Shown here in pieces: positions 1 to 6,675 of a DNA stretch of 13,112 bases (positions within the stretch are counted from its first letter, which is position 1; each line of letters starts with the position of its first letter). The notes beneath the pieces were generated by a model. That model saw nothing but the letters and a program-made list of their open reading frames with translations, did not search any database and was not told where the DNA came from. The DNA is from JAHFJU01 sp964354865 (GTDB lineage: Bacteria > Patescibacteriota > Gracilibacteria > UBA1369 > UM-FILTER-53-11): positions 1 to 13,112 of the forward strand of contig CAYHBN010000043.1 of NCBI GenBank assembly GCA_964354865.1. The letters are read 5' to 3'. Both the position numbers and the translations under genes were made by a program.

Positions 1-738
1 CGCAATAAGAAGCGGTGCAACGACACCAGGACACCCCGGCATAAGCGCAATGCCTTCTTGGTTTACACCTGGCGCATCGTACTGCTGAACCATTACATCA
101 TCGTTTGTGTATTCTTGAATAATATTTGCGGCATCGAAAACTGCATAGGTTTTTTCTGTTTCACGTGAATATGACAAACCGGCAATATCGGTATTAATTC
201 CAGTGCGAATAATCCTTGAAAAATTCACATCACCTGGAGTATTTAAATCAATAGTATATACATATATTTGCCCATCTAACTGAGCACCAACATAAAATTC
301 ATTACGAGCGCTATTATACGTAAGGGCCTCTGCTCCGCTTTGAGCATTACCCGGCATTCCTTGCAAATTCCACGTTCGTCCCGTAAGTCGTCCCGTCGAA
401 ATATCGTACTCTTTCATTTGCTGTGGAAACTCAACAAGCAGATACAGAAAATTGCTTTGATCATCAACAAGTGTAATTCCCTCTAAGTCTCCGCCAACTT
501 GTACGGTCGGATGTAACAAATTTCCCGCTGCATCAATTTGAGCAACTCCTCCATTATCCCATATCACAAAAAGACTTTGTAATCGGTTATGCCAGACAAC
601 ACCACTCGGTTCAAACCCTGCATCTAAATTCATACCAATATTAACGCCGGGGTCATTTGGGGCAAAATACGATGCCTGGGCAATCGCACCATAGGTAAGA
701 ATAAAGAACGCAACGAAGGTGGAGATAATTATTTTCAT
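1..738 (-). CDS. Secreted SdiA-regulated/phytase-like beta-propeller protein, C-terminus outside window
   Basis: The reading frame is open from an ATG at 738 to the window edge: 246 codons visible, no stop, so the C-terminus is missing. Residues 1-22 form a signal peptide (one Lys, a hydrophobic stretch rich in Ile, Phe and Val, then a cleavage site AQA|SY), so the protein is exported. The mature part repeats a blade-like pattern with an acidic-Gly-hydrophobic core: DLEGI near 84-88, AEAL near 137, DIAGL near 184, QEGI near 228, each followed by a strand such as NEFYVGAQ or NFLYLLVEF. This is the style of the SdiA-regulated/esterase-phytase-like propellers, whose substrates are mostly unknown. 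It lies 64 bases downstream of the GH114 gene on the same strand, so both may be co-expressed. A possible weak own promoter is TTGTAA (769-774) and TATTAG (744-749), with a long 19-base spacer. Family is probable; biochemical role unknown. Confidence 0.75.
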   Translation of the reverse strand, partial: MKIIISTFVAFFILTYGAIAQASYFAPNDPGVNIGMNLDAGFEPSGVVWHNRLQSLFVIWDNGGVAQIDAAGNLLHPTVQVGGDLEGITLVDDQSNFLYLLVEFPQQMKEYDISTGRLTGRTWNLQGMPGNAQSGAEALTYNSARNEFYVGAQLDGQIYVYTIDLNTPGDVNFSRIIRTGINTDIAGLSYSRETEKTYAVFDAANIIQEYTNDDVMVQQYDAPGVNQEGIALMPGCPGVVAPLLIA

Positions 739-775
739 GAACACTAATACAGCTAAAATTAAATAATGTTACAAA

Positions 776-790
776 GAAAATATAATTTTC
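776..790 (-). terminator. Weak AT-rich hairpin after the GH114 gene
   Basis: On the minus strand the bases just after the GH114 stop form GAAAAT-TAT-ATTTTC (6-bp stem, 3-base loop) followed by TTTG. It sits between the GH114 and propeller genes. The stem is almost all A-T and the T-run is short, so it could be a weak terminator or chance. Confidence 0.25.
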
Positions 791-802
791 GAAAGTCCTC
801 AT

Positions 803-1606
803 TTACTCACATGAAGTTCTATCGCCTTCTAACTCATACTCCATTTTCAGCCACGAAAATAATAATGATCGTGCCTCAGGGCAAAACTCATCAGTTGCAA
901 GTTCATATTCTACTCCAAAAACAGCTTTATTTTTCTCGATAAAGGGAAGCAGCTTTTCACATTCATCATACTGAAAACACTGTTCATTAACAGCAAAGTC
1001 AAAGTAATTTACAAGCTGAGCGACCTGATCTAAATCATTTTTGAGACCGATTGCTAATCCTCTTGAATGGGCATTTTTTGCCAACCACTTGTTATAGATA
1101 CGCTGATGACGTTTGTTTATTTTAAATCCAGTATCATTTGCAAAAGCATCAACATTATCAGGTTCAACCGCATCGCATTTTTTCTCTTTGGCAAGATTAA
1201 GCCTCTCTATCAATAATGATTTAAACTTTGAAAAGTGCCGAATATCAAGCCATCGCTCATCTGGCCAATCTGGAAGTACTTTTCCTACAAAACGCCGATT
1301 TATACTATTTGTATCAGCACGGAAATCCTCAATTGTGCCGGCTGAAAAATAACAAATAACTTTCACTCCACGATTATGCAACGACTCAATTTGAAATTGA
1401 GAAGTAGTCTCTAAATCAACATCGTACACCGCTACATCGTATGAAAGATTAAGCGGCCCACTCAACTGCCATTGCCACGAAAGCCCGGGAGTAAAAGGAA
1501 CAATCGACTTCGCGAAAAGTACAGATGAAAAACTCGCAACCAAGACAAGCGCGAACATAAATCGCAGTAAGACGGCATAACCAAACGAAGTATTCCGTGT
1601 CTTCAT
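803..1606 (-). CDS. Secreted GH114 family glycoside hydrolase (endo-alpha-1,4-polygalactosaminidase-like)
   Basis: The 267-residue product starts with a signal peptide (positive residues, hydrophobic core about 16-31, probable cleavage after LFA at 32). The rest is one GH114 TIM-barrel-type domain. In order: WQWQLSG (45-50), VYDVDL (60-65), VICYFSAGTIEDFR (83-96), ERWLDIR (117-123), CDAVEPDNVDAF (144-155), GLKNDL (187-192), FAVNEQC (204-210), YDEC (213-216) and FGVEYEL (230-236). Family members cleave alpha-1,4-linked galactosamine polymers, so an exported enzyme acting on extracellular or host polysaccharide is expected. The conserved acidic residues of the EPDN segment and the NEQC segment are intact. 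The frame could start at a TTG at 1615, but a TATAGT box at 1616-1621 lies directly next to it. The ATG at 1606, nine bases after that box, is therefore the better start. It is divergent from the DHS-like gene. Confidence 0.88.
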   Translation of the reverse strand: MKTRNTSFGYAVLLRFMFALVLVASFSSVLFAKSIVPFTPGLSWQWQLSGPLNLSYDVAVYDVDLETTSQFQIESLHNRGVKVICYFSAGTIEDFRADTNSINRRFVGKVLPDWPDERWLDIRHFSKFKSLLIERLNLAKEKKCDAVEPDNVDAFANDTGFKINKRHQRIYNKWLAKNAHSRGLAIGLKNDLDQVAQLVNYFDFAVNEQCFQYDECEKLLPFIEKNKAVFGVEYELATDEFCPEARSLLFSWLKMEYELEGDRTSCE

Positions 1607-1615
1607 AATAATCAA

Positions 1616-1621
1616 ACTATA
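1616..1621 (-). promoter_or_regulatory. -10 box of the GH114 gene
   Basis: TATAGT on the minus strand lies nine bases before the ATG at 1606. No convincing -35 box is visible at 16-18 bases. Its position argues against the TTG start at 1615 and predicts a leader of only about 2-4 bases. No Shine-Dalgarno sequence is present. Confidence 0.45.
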
Positions 1622-1703
1622 GCACGGGAAAAGGCAAAAAATGGGCCATTGCGTTTTTAGTCAAATATCTTCAAAATAAGAGCGTACTTAACCTTATACC
1701 TCT

Positions 1704-2819
1704 ATGAAAAAGACTAAATTCAGCCAGCTTTCGCCGAGCATCAAAAAACTCATAATTTCTAACGAGGGCGCAGGTGCCGGAACAAGCACTACAAGTGGAA
1801 CCGTGAGCCAATTCGTCAAAAAGAGCAAAAATCCCGTGAGCGCCTTTGCAGCTCGCACGTTAAATCACTGTAATGGTGGATCAACGTTACAGGCCGCACT
1901 TTGGCTCAAAGAACACTTGGCAAAAGGAGGTAAATTAGTAGTAACACTTGCAGGTGCGCTCAGCTCGTTTCAGGTTGGCGTAATGTTGGCTCAACTTATT
2001 CGCGAAGGAAAAGTACACTTGGTTTCTGCAACGGGTGCAAATCACGAAGAGTCATACTACCGCTATGTCGCGCACTCACACTACGCATACATTCCACGCT
2101 ATACAGAATTAACTCCCGATCAAGAGGCCGAGCTACGTGACGCAGGGCTACGTCGTATAACTGATACGTTTTTACCGGAAGATGAAAGCGTACGCATTAT
2201 GGAACCACACCTTTTAAAGATGTGGAAACAAGCCATGAAAGATGGCACTCGTGCATTCCCTCACGAGTATTTCCGCCGACTCTTTAAAGAAAAACTTATA
2301 AAACCAGACCCACAGGCAAACCCTGAAGATTGTTGGACTCTCGCTGCATACGAAAAAAATGTTCCGATTGTGATTCCAGGTTTTGAGGATTCAACCATGG
2401 GGAATATTTTTGCGAGCTACACCTACGATGGCAAGTATCGACCAAAAGGCGGCGTACTGCTCGACCAGAACATTATGAAAAGCGGCCTCGACTACTTTAC
2501 CTTTATGTATGACTGGTACATGGAAGAGTCGAAGAACAGCCCTATCGCCTTCTTGCAGTTAGGAGGAGGCATTTCTGCCGACTTCCCAATTTGCGCGGTA
2601 CCATCACTTAAACACGACCTTGGTTTGCCTAAAGTTCGCGACTGGGCAGGCTTTATTGAAATTGGGTCATCACCAATGTCGTATGGTTCATACTCAGGCG
2701 CGGGAGGAAAAGAAAAAATCACCTGGGATAAGCTTTCGACAAAGAGCTACTACCAAATCATTCAGAGCGATGTCACCGTTGCATTCCCTTGGATTGCAGC
2801 AGTGTTGCTTGATTTATAA
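1704..2819 (+). CDS. Deoxyhypusine-synthase-like protein without the catalytic lysine
   Basis: The 371-residue product has the deoxyhypusine synthase (DS) fold signatures. These are the NAD-contacting segment TLAGALSSFQVG (81-92), SATGANHEE (108-116), a PIVIPGFEDSTMGN segment (221-234), LGGGI (286-290), and SYGSYSGAGGKEKITWDKL (326-344), the counterpart of the SDSGA...WGK region. Classical DHS moves the aminobutyl group of spermidine to a lysine of eIF5A through an enzyme-lysine imine. Here the residue expected to be that lysine, three after GGG, is Ala292 (GGGISADFP). Bacteria also have no eIF5A. The protein therefore belongs to the bacterial DHS-like group; polyamine chemistry such as homospermidine-type transfer is possible but not shown. 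The ATG at 1704 has no Shine-Dalgarno; upstream TAACCT (1689-1694) or TTATAC (1694-1699) are weak -10 candidates. The stop is 6 bases from the convergent SDR stop. Confidence 0.85.
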   Translation: MKKTKFSQLSPSIKKLIISNEGAGAGTSTTSGTVSQFVKKSKNPVSAFAARTLNHCNGGSTLQAALWLKEHLAKGGKLVVTLAGALSSFQVGVMLAQLIREGKVHLVSATGANHEESYYRYVAHSHYAYIPRYTELTPDQEAELRDAGLRRITDTFLPEDESVRIMEPHLLKMWKQAMKDGTRAFPHEYFRRLFKEKLIKPDPQANPEDCWTLAAYEKNVPIVIPGFEDSTMGNIFASYTYDGKYRPKGGVLLDQNIMKSGLDYFTFMYDWYMEESKNSPIAFLQLGGGISADFPICAVPSLKHDLGLPKVRDWAGFIEIGSSPMSYGSYSGAGGKEKITWDKLSTKSYYQIIQSDVTVAFPWIAAVLLDL

Positions 2820-2823
2820 GAAT

Positions 2824-2845
2824 GCTCACACCAACTTATGTGGGC
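2824..2845 (-). terminator. Hairpin overlapping the stop codon of the SDR gene
   Basis: Seven base pairs (2824-2830 with 2839-2845, one G-T pair) enclose an 8-base loop and contain the TGA of the SDR gene. On the minus strand it is followed by ATTCTTAT, a weak U-rich run. It lies at the 6-base junction of two convergent genes, where little other space for a terminator exists. Confidence 0.35.
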
Positions 2846-3947
2846 GGCCAAACTTCGTGAGCCACTTGCTTATTTTGGCGTTCCAAAGCATTCCGTGTTT
2901 AACAAGCGAGTATGGAAACCACTTTCCGTATGATTGTTTTTCTCGGTGAAACTCAACGCGTTCATCGTGTTGAGCGGGTGTTTGTCCGGTCTCTTCAAGG
3001 GTTTGCTTACCAAAAAGCATAACGAATATAGGTAGTGCGAAGATTCTGACAAAATCGTAATTACAGTATTTTACGTACAGAGCAGGAATATGCGCGCCGA
3101 AAATTTCGGTCTTAGCATCTTTGCCGGCGAAGACATTATTCACAATATTTTCAATGAGTGGATCGCCCGGGAGTGCCTCTGCTGCAACGATCCCAGAGAA
3201 TTCTAAACCAGTCATTTTGTTATCAATAAAGCCGTCGGCAATACCTTTTTGAGCGCGATCATCTACGTTTTTAAATACCATTCCTGTCTTATAAATTCCG
3301 GGGAATGCTTCTGCAACTGGTGCGGCGATATTTCTTTCTAGGAAAAACTGTTTAATGCGTTCAAACGCGTCTTTTTTAACAGCACCGTATTCACCCAAGC
3401 CAGGAACTTTTGCGCGATTAGGATACGCAGCCAAACTCCCCACATTGATGAATGGCGTATTTTCATTAAGCATACTCGCATTTGCAAATTCCTCGGCGAC
3501 TGCTACCACCGAATCGCCGTTAACCTTTCTCATTGAATCTACGCGCCCTTTCGTTAACATATTTGCGCCATCATAATCGTCACATAGTACTGCTTCACCA
3601 GCACAGTAAATAATGCCTACAAGTTTAATGTGCGCTCTATTTGCTGCAATATAGCGTTGAATAGTTGCTCTCACCGTTTCTTCATCCGCAAGATCAACAC
3701 CATCTAAATATGTAATTCGTTCACCGCTCTTAGTTTCAGGGAACTGTTCTTCTACTCCTTCATTCTTCAAGTTACGACGTACATCTTCACCAGACGAACG
3801 ACCAATGTTTACAACATGCACATTTCTATCTGTCTGCAAGGATTCTTCAGCAATTGCACGACCAATGCCACGAGTCGCTCCGGTCATAAACACGACCTCT
3901 GTTCGAGGATCTTCATGTACATCGCTCATTTGAGTTTCGGGTGCCAT
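2826..3947 (-). CDS. Short-chain dehydrogenase/reductase (SDR) with C-terminal extension
   Basis: The 373-residue product opens with a Rossmann fold: TGATRGIG (22-29) for the dinucleotide, VNIGRSS (46-52) at the end of the second strand, YCAG (114-117) in the NNAG position, Asn143, Ser171 and the active-site pair Tyr187-Lys191 (YGAVK). So it should be an active NAD(P)H oxidoreductase. The gap between Ser and Tyr is a little longer than usual. After about residue 270 comes an extra 100 residues not typical of the ~250-residue classical SDR, including a hydrophobic stretch FVRIFALPIFVMLFG (299-313) that could touch a membrane, then a basic, aromatic tail. Substrate unknown. It is convergent with the DHS-like gene and divergent from queG, sharing a promoter region. 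TTGCCA-17-TATAAA places transcription start 2-3 bases before the ATG at 3947. An internal ATG at residue 7 is a possible alternative. Confidence 0.85.
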   Translation of the reverse strand: MAPETQMSDVHEDPRTEVVFMTGATRGIGRAIAEESLQTDRNVHVVNIGRSSGEDVRRNLKNEGVEEQFPETKSGERITYLDGVDLADEETVRATIQRYIAANRAHIKLVGIIYCAGEAVLCDDYDGANMLTKGRVDSMRKVNGDSVVAVAEEFANASMLNENTPFINVGSLAAYPNRAKVPGLGEYGAVKKDAFERIKQFFLERNIAAPVAEAFPGIYKTGMVFKNVDDRAQKGIADGFIDNKMTGLEFSGIVAAEALPGDPLIENIVNNVFAGKDAKTEIFGAHIPALYVKYCNYDFVRIFALPIFVMLFGKQTLEETGQTPAQHDERVEFHREKQSYGKWFPYSLVKHGMLWNAKISKWLTKFGRPHKLV

Positions 3948-3956
3948 AAGTCCATA

Positions 3957-3985
3957 TTTATAACACAGAGGCTTGATTTTGGCAA
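3957..3985 (-). promoter_or_regulatory. Promoter of the SDR gene
   Basis: Minus strand: -35 TTGCCA (3980-3985), 17-base spacer, -10 TATAAA (3957-3962), then 9 bases to the ATG at 3947. Both boxes match the sigma70 consensus in five of six positions. The -35 box shares five bases with the -35 box of the queG promoter on the other strand. Confidence 0.65.
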
Positions 3986-4007
3986 TAGACTACAATACTG
4001 GTATATA
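3979..4007 (+). promoter_or_regulatory. Promoter of queG
   Basis: Plus strand: -35 TTGGCA (3979-3984), 17-base spacer, -10 TATATA (4002-4007; TATAAG two bases further is an alternative), then 10 bases to the ATG at 4018. It predicts a leader of only a few bases. AGAGAG before the ATG is at best a poor ribosome-binding site. Confidence 0.55.
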
Positions 4008-4017
4008 AGAGAGAAAT

Positions 4018-5061
4018 ATGAAGACCCACTCAATTAGCACCATAAACGCACTAAAGTCAAAAATTACCAAACATGCACACACCTTGGGGTTTGATGTGGT
4101 TGGATTTTCTCTGGCAAAAATCGAAGAGAAATATATACGAGCCTATAGAAAGTGGATTGAGGCCGGCAATCATGCAGACATGACGTTTCTTGAGTCGAGT
4201 GAAAAATTCGAAAGGATTTTAGACATGCAAAAAGTGCTACCGAATGCACAAGCGGTTGTCGTTGTCGCAATGAATTACTACAGACCTCAATCACCCCTTA
4301 AGCAGGGGCACGGCCGCATTGCGCGCTATGCCTACGGACGCGATTATCACAAAATCATGGGGGCAAAACTAAAAAAACTACGCATCTACGTCGATGTACT
4401 CGCTAAACAGTACTTTCCCGCCGAAACACACGATGCACGAAGTTTTGTCGACGTAGGACCACTGCTTGAACACGCACTCGCTGAACAAGCGGGAGTCGGA
4501 TCGCTTGGCAAAAACTCACTTCTGATTACAAAAGAATTTGGCTCGTGGGTGGTATTAGGCGAGATAGTAACGACATTGCCGCTGGTGCTACCAGTTACAC
4601 AAAGCACAGACAAACAAACGAGTAACGCACGAAAGAAAGTTCAAACAGAAAAAACGTTGGCCAGTGAAAAATCATTTTCAGCATGTGGCTCCTGTACTCG
4701 CTGTATACAAGCCTGCCCGACGGGAGCAATTATCGCACCAGGCGTCGTCGATGCCCGCAAATGCCTTTCGTATATAACTATCGAACATGAAGGCCGCATT
4801 CCTGCAAAGCTAAAAAGAGCCCTGAAAAAAACAAAAAAACTCTTCGGCTGCGATATCTGCCAAGAAGTTTGCCCTCATAATTCGCGCCAAAAAATCACCA
4901 CTCACGCCGAATTTACCGAGCAAGCACTCGCAACCGACTCACTGTATTTCCCCTCTCTACGCAACATAAAAACCGACTCACTCTTTTTTAGAAAGTTTGC
5001 CGGTTCAGGTCTTATGCGTCCAGGAAGAACGGGAATGCGACGAAACGCCAAAGCGTTATAG
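4018..5061 (+). CDS. queG: Epoxyqueuosine reductase
   Basis: QueG is the cobalamin- and iron-sulfur-dependent reductase that turns epoxyqueuosine at the tRNA wobble position into queuosine, the last step of the pathway. The 347-residue product shows the N-terminal reductase part with the catalytic acid motif FVDVGPLLEHALAEQAGVGSLGKN (143-166; Asp145). Two [4Fe-4S] sites follow: CGSCTRCIQACP (Cys223, 226, 229, 233), Cys249, and CDICQEVCPHN (Cys278, 281, 285), so all eight cysteines are present. The C-terminal RRNAKAL ending is typical of QueG. An unusual feature is a Lys/Thr/Ser-rich linker at about 191-220, longer than usual, between the reductase part and the first cluster. It is transcribed from its own near-leaderless promoter and ends in a hairpin that includes the stop codon. 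Its pathway partner queA lies 5.7 kb downstream. Confidence 0.95.
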   Translation: MKTHSISTINALKSKITKHAHTLGFDVVGFSLAKIEEKYIRAYRKWIEAGNHADMTFLESSEKFERILDMQKVLPNAQAVVVVAMNYYRPQSPLKQGHGRIARYAYGRDYHKIMGAKLKKLRIYVDVLAKQYFPAETHDARSFVDVGPLLEHALAEQAGVGSLGKNSLLITKEFGSWVVLGEIVTTLPLVLPVTQSTDKQTSNARKKVQTEKTLASEKSFSACGSCTRCIQACPTGAIIAPGVVDARKCLSYITIEHEGRIPAKLKRALKKTKKLFGCDICQEVCPHNSRQKITTHAEFTEQALATDSLYFPSLRNIKTDSLFFRKFAGSGLMRPGRTGMRRNAKAL

Positions 5062-5074
5062 ACGCTTAGTTTTT
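5051..5074 (+). terminator. Rho-independent terminator of queG, overlapping its stop codon
   Basis: AAGCGT (5051-5056), loop TATAG, ACGCTT (5062-5067), then AG and five T. The loop contains the TAG stop of queG (5059-5061). It occupies the 18-base junction with the convergent helicase gene. Confidence 0.6.
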
Positions 5075-5079
5075 CAGAT

Positions 5080-6564
5080 TTAAACGTCAACGAAGGTCAA
5101 TGCATTACCAATCTGGTCAGCTCGACCAGTTCGACCAATACGATGAACATAGTCGTCGTAAGTAGCAGGGACTTCGAAGTTAATAACGTGGCTCACTTGT
5201 GGAATATCGAGTCCTCGAGCGGCAACATCAGTTGCAACCAAAATGGTAATTGCACCAGATTTAAACAAGTTGAGTGATTTTTGGCGGTGTGCCTGTGTCT
5301 TGTTTCCATGAATTGATCCAACTTTGAATCCTTTTTCATGCAGTGCCAAAGCCAATTTTTCAACACCGTGTTTTGTACGGCCGAAAATCAAAACCTTATT
5401 CATACCATCGCTTCGAAGAACTTCTTCTAAAACTTCAAACTTTCGTTTGCGATCTTTTACTCGAACCACATCTTGATCAACGTTTGCTGCGGTATCACGC
5501 ATTTTTACTGAAATCTGAACTGGATCCTTCAAAAACTCTTTAATCAAATTTCGAATTTCAGGCGCCATTGTCGCTGAGAAGAACAAGGTCTGTCTTTCTT
5601 TAGGTAACATTGCAAGAATGAAACGAATGTCGTCTATAAATCCCATGTCGAGCATGCGATCAGCTTCGTCAAGAACAATGTTTGCACAGCTTTCTAATTT
5701 AAGTAATTTTCGTTTTACCAAATCTTTCAAACGACCCGGCGTAGCAATAACCACGTTTGGTCTGCGTCGAAGCGCGCTTATTTGAGAACCGATTCCAACT
5801 CCTCCTACGCAAACCGCAGAGTAGATATGCAAGCCTTTAGCAAAGCCGACAAACTCATCTTGAATCTGTGTTGCGAGTTCACGAGTAGGCACGATAATCA
5901 AAAGTTTCTCGTGTTTTTCTGGACGTCCAACAACAATCTTATTTATAAGAGGAATCAAAAATGCTGCCGTTTTACCAGTACCTGTATTTGCCAAACCGAC
6001 TACGTCTTTACCTTCTAAAATATGTGCAATTGATTGATCTTGAATAGGAGTCGGTTTCTCGTATCCTTTTTCTGCGATATTTTTCTTTACTGAATCGCAA
6101 ATTGCAAAATCTGCAAACGCATGTGTAGCCTCGTACGGTTTTTCAGCAGTAAGATGATTGATTTTATTAATGTAACGAGCAAAAGGAATATTGTCGCCAC
6201 CAAAACCACGTCGTGCAGGAGCTCTGCCTCGACCGCCAGATGATCTTCCATATGAAGAACCTCCGCGTGAACCACCAAATCGTGATCCGCCACCAGAACT
6301 GCTTCGAGAACCGCCGAATCGTGATCCGCTCGATGAGCGTGGTGAACCAGCGCCTGCTCCTCCTGAACGAGGATATCCTCCTCGGCTCGGAGCACTTGAA
6401 CGACTACCTGATGAGTGCACACCGCCAGTACTAGGACGTGAAGTGTGGCTAGATGAGCTCTGTGAACCAGCTTCACTGTGACTAGAGCTTCTTGAACCGC
6501 CGTGTCCTGAACCTTTGGCTTCAAACCGTGACTCAGGCTTTTTTGTAAATCTTGAAAAACGCAT
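5080..6564 (-). CDS. DEAD-box RNA helicase with N-terminal Arg/Gly/Ser-rich tail
   Basis: The 494-residue ATP-dependent RNA helicase has every core motif: Q-motif region FADFAICDSVKKNI to PTPIQDQ (150-177), motif I ANTGTGKT (192-199), PTRELA (226-231), TPGRL (275-279), DEAD (299-302), SAT (330-332), LIFGRTKHG (392-400), VATDVAARGLD (443-453) and HRIGRTGR (474-481). The layout is unusual. A low-complexity segment of about 100 residues rich in Ser, Gly and Arg, with repeats such as SRFGGSR (81-87 and 94-100), comes before the core. The protein stops 13 residues after motif VI, with no C-terminal tail. Such tails bind RNA and can drive condensate formation in related helicases. The frame remains open upstream to 6741, but the ATG at 6564 is chosen because a promoter (TTGACA at 6595-6600) lies just before it and the upstream part looks like non-coding DNA. 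Likely roles are RNA unwinding, ribosome assembly or mRNA decay. Confidence 0.93.
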   Translation of the reverse strand: MRFSRFTKKPESRFEAKGSGHGGSRSSSHSEAGSQSSSSHTSRPSTGGVHSSGSRSSAPSRGGYPRSGGAGAGSPRSSSGSRFGGSRSSSGGGSRFGGSRGGSSYGRSSGGRGRAPARRGFGGDNIPFARYINKINHLTAEKPYEATHAFADFAICDSVKKNIAEKGYEKPTPIQDQSIAHILEGKDVVGLANTGTGKTAAFLIPLINKIVVGRPEKHEKLLIIVPTRELATQIQDEFVGFAKGLHIYSAVCVGGVGIGSQISALRRRPNVVIATPGRLKDLVKRKLLKLESCANIVLDEADRMLDMGFIDDIRFILAMLPKERQTLFFSATMAPEIRNLIKEFLKDPVQISVKMRDTAANVDQDVVRVKDRKRKFEVLEEVLRSDGMNKVLIFGRTKHGVEKLALALHEKGFKVGSIHGNKTQAHRQKSLNLFKSGAITILVATDVAARGLDIPQVSHVINFEVPATYDDYVHRIGRTGRADQIGNALTFVDV

Positions 6565-6571
6565 TACGCGA

Positions 6572-6600
6572 ACTTTATAATACATTTTTACTTTTGTCAA
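6572..6600 (-). promoter_or_regulatory. Promoter of the DEAD-box helicase gene
   Basis: Minus strand: perfect -35 TTGACA (6595-6600). The -10 is either TAAAGT (6572-6577, 17-base spacer, 7 bases before the ATG) or TATAAA (6574-6579, 15-base spacer, 9 bases before the ATG). Either choice gives a leader of no more than a few bases and no Shine-Dalgarno. Confidence 0.55.
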
Positions 6601-6634
6601 ATGCAATTTCTTAGTAGATTTTATGTTTAGAGGG

Positions 6635-6663
6635 TTGGTGGTAAACTTCTTTAAATTTATTAT
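6635..6663 (+). promoter_or_regulatory. Promoter of the PLP decarboxylase gene
   Basis: TTGGTG (6635-6640), 17-base spacer, TATTAT (6658-6663). It lies 12 bases before the ATG at 6676 and would give a leader of about 5 bases there, or about 93 bases if translation starts at 6763. The -35 match is weak; the -10 matches five of six. Confidence 0.4.
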
Positions 6664-6675
6664 TGGTTTACTGAT

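Noticed and set aside
1607..1615. TTG start of the GH114 gene at 1615
   Set aside because: It directly follows the TATAGT box and would lie at or before the predicted transcription start; ATG 1606 fits better.
2620..2949. Plus-strand open frame of 109 codons across the DHS-like/SDR junction
   Set aside because: It overlaps two well-supported genes in other frames and has no recognisable protein features.
6191..6481. Pro/Arg/Glu-rich open frame on the plus strand, and a His/Val-rich one on the minus strand at 6087-6524
   Set aside because: Both are out-of-frame readings of the helicase's repetitive Ser/Gly/Arg segment; composition follows from that repeat and no start signals are present.
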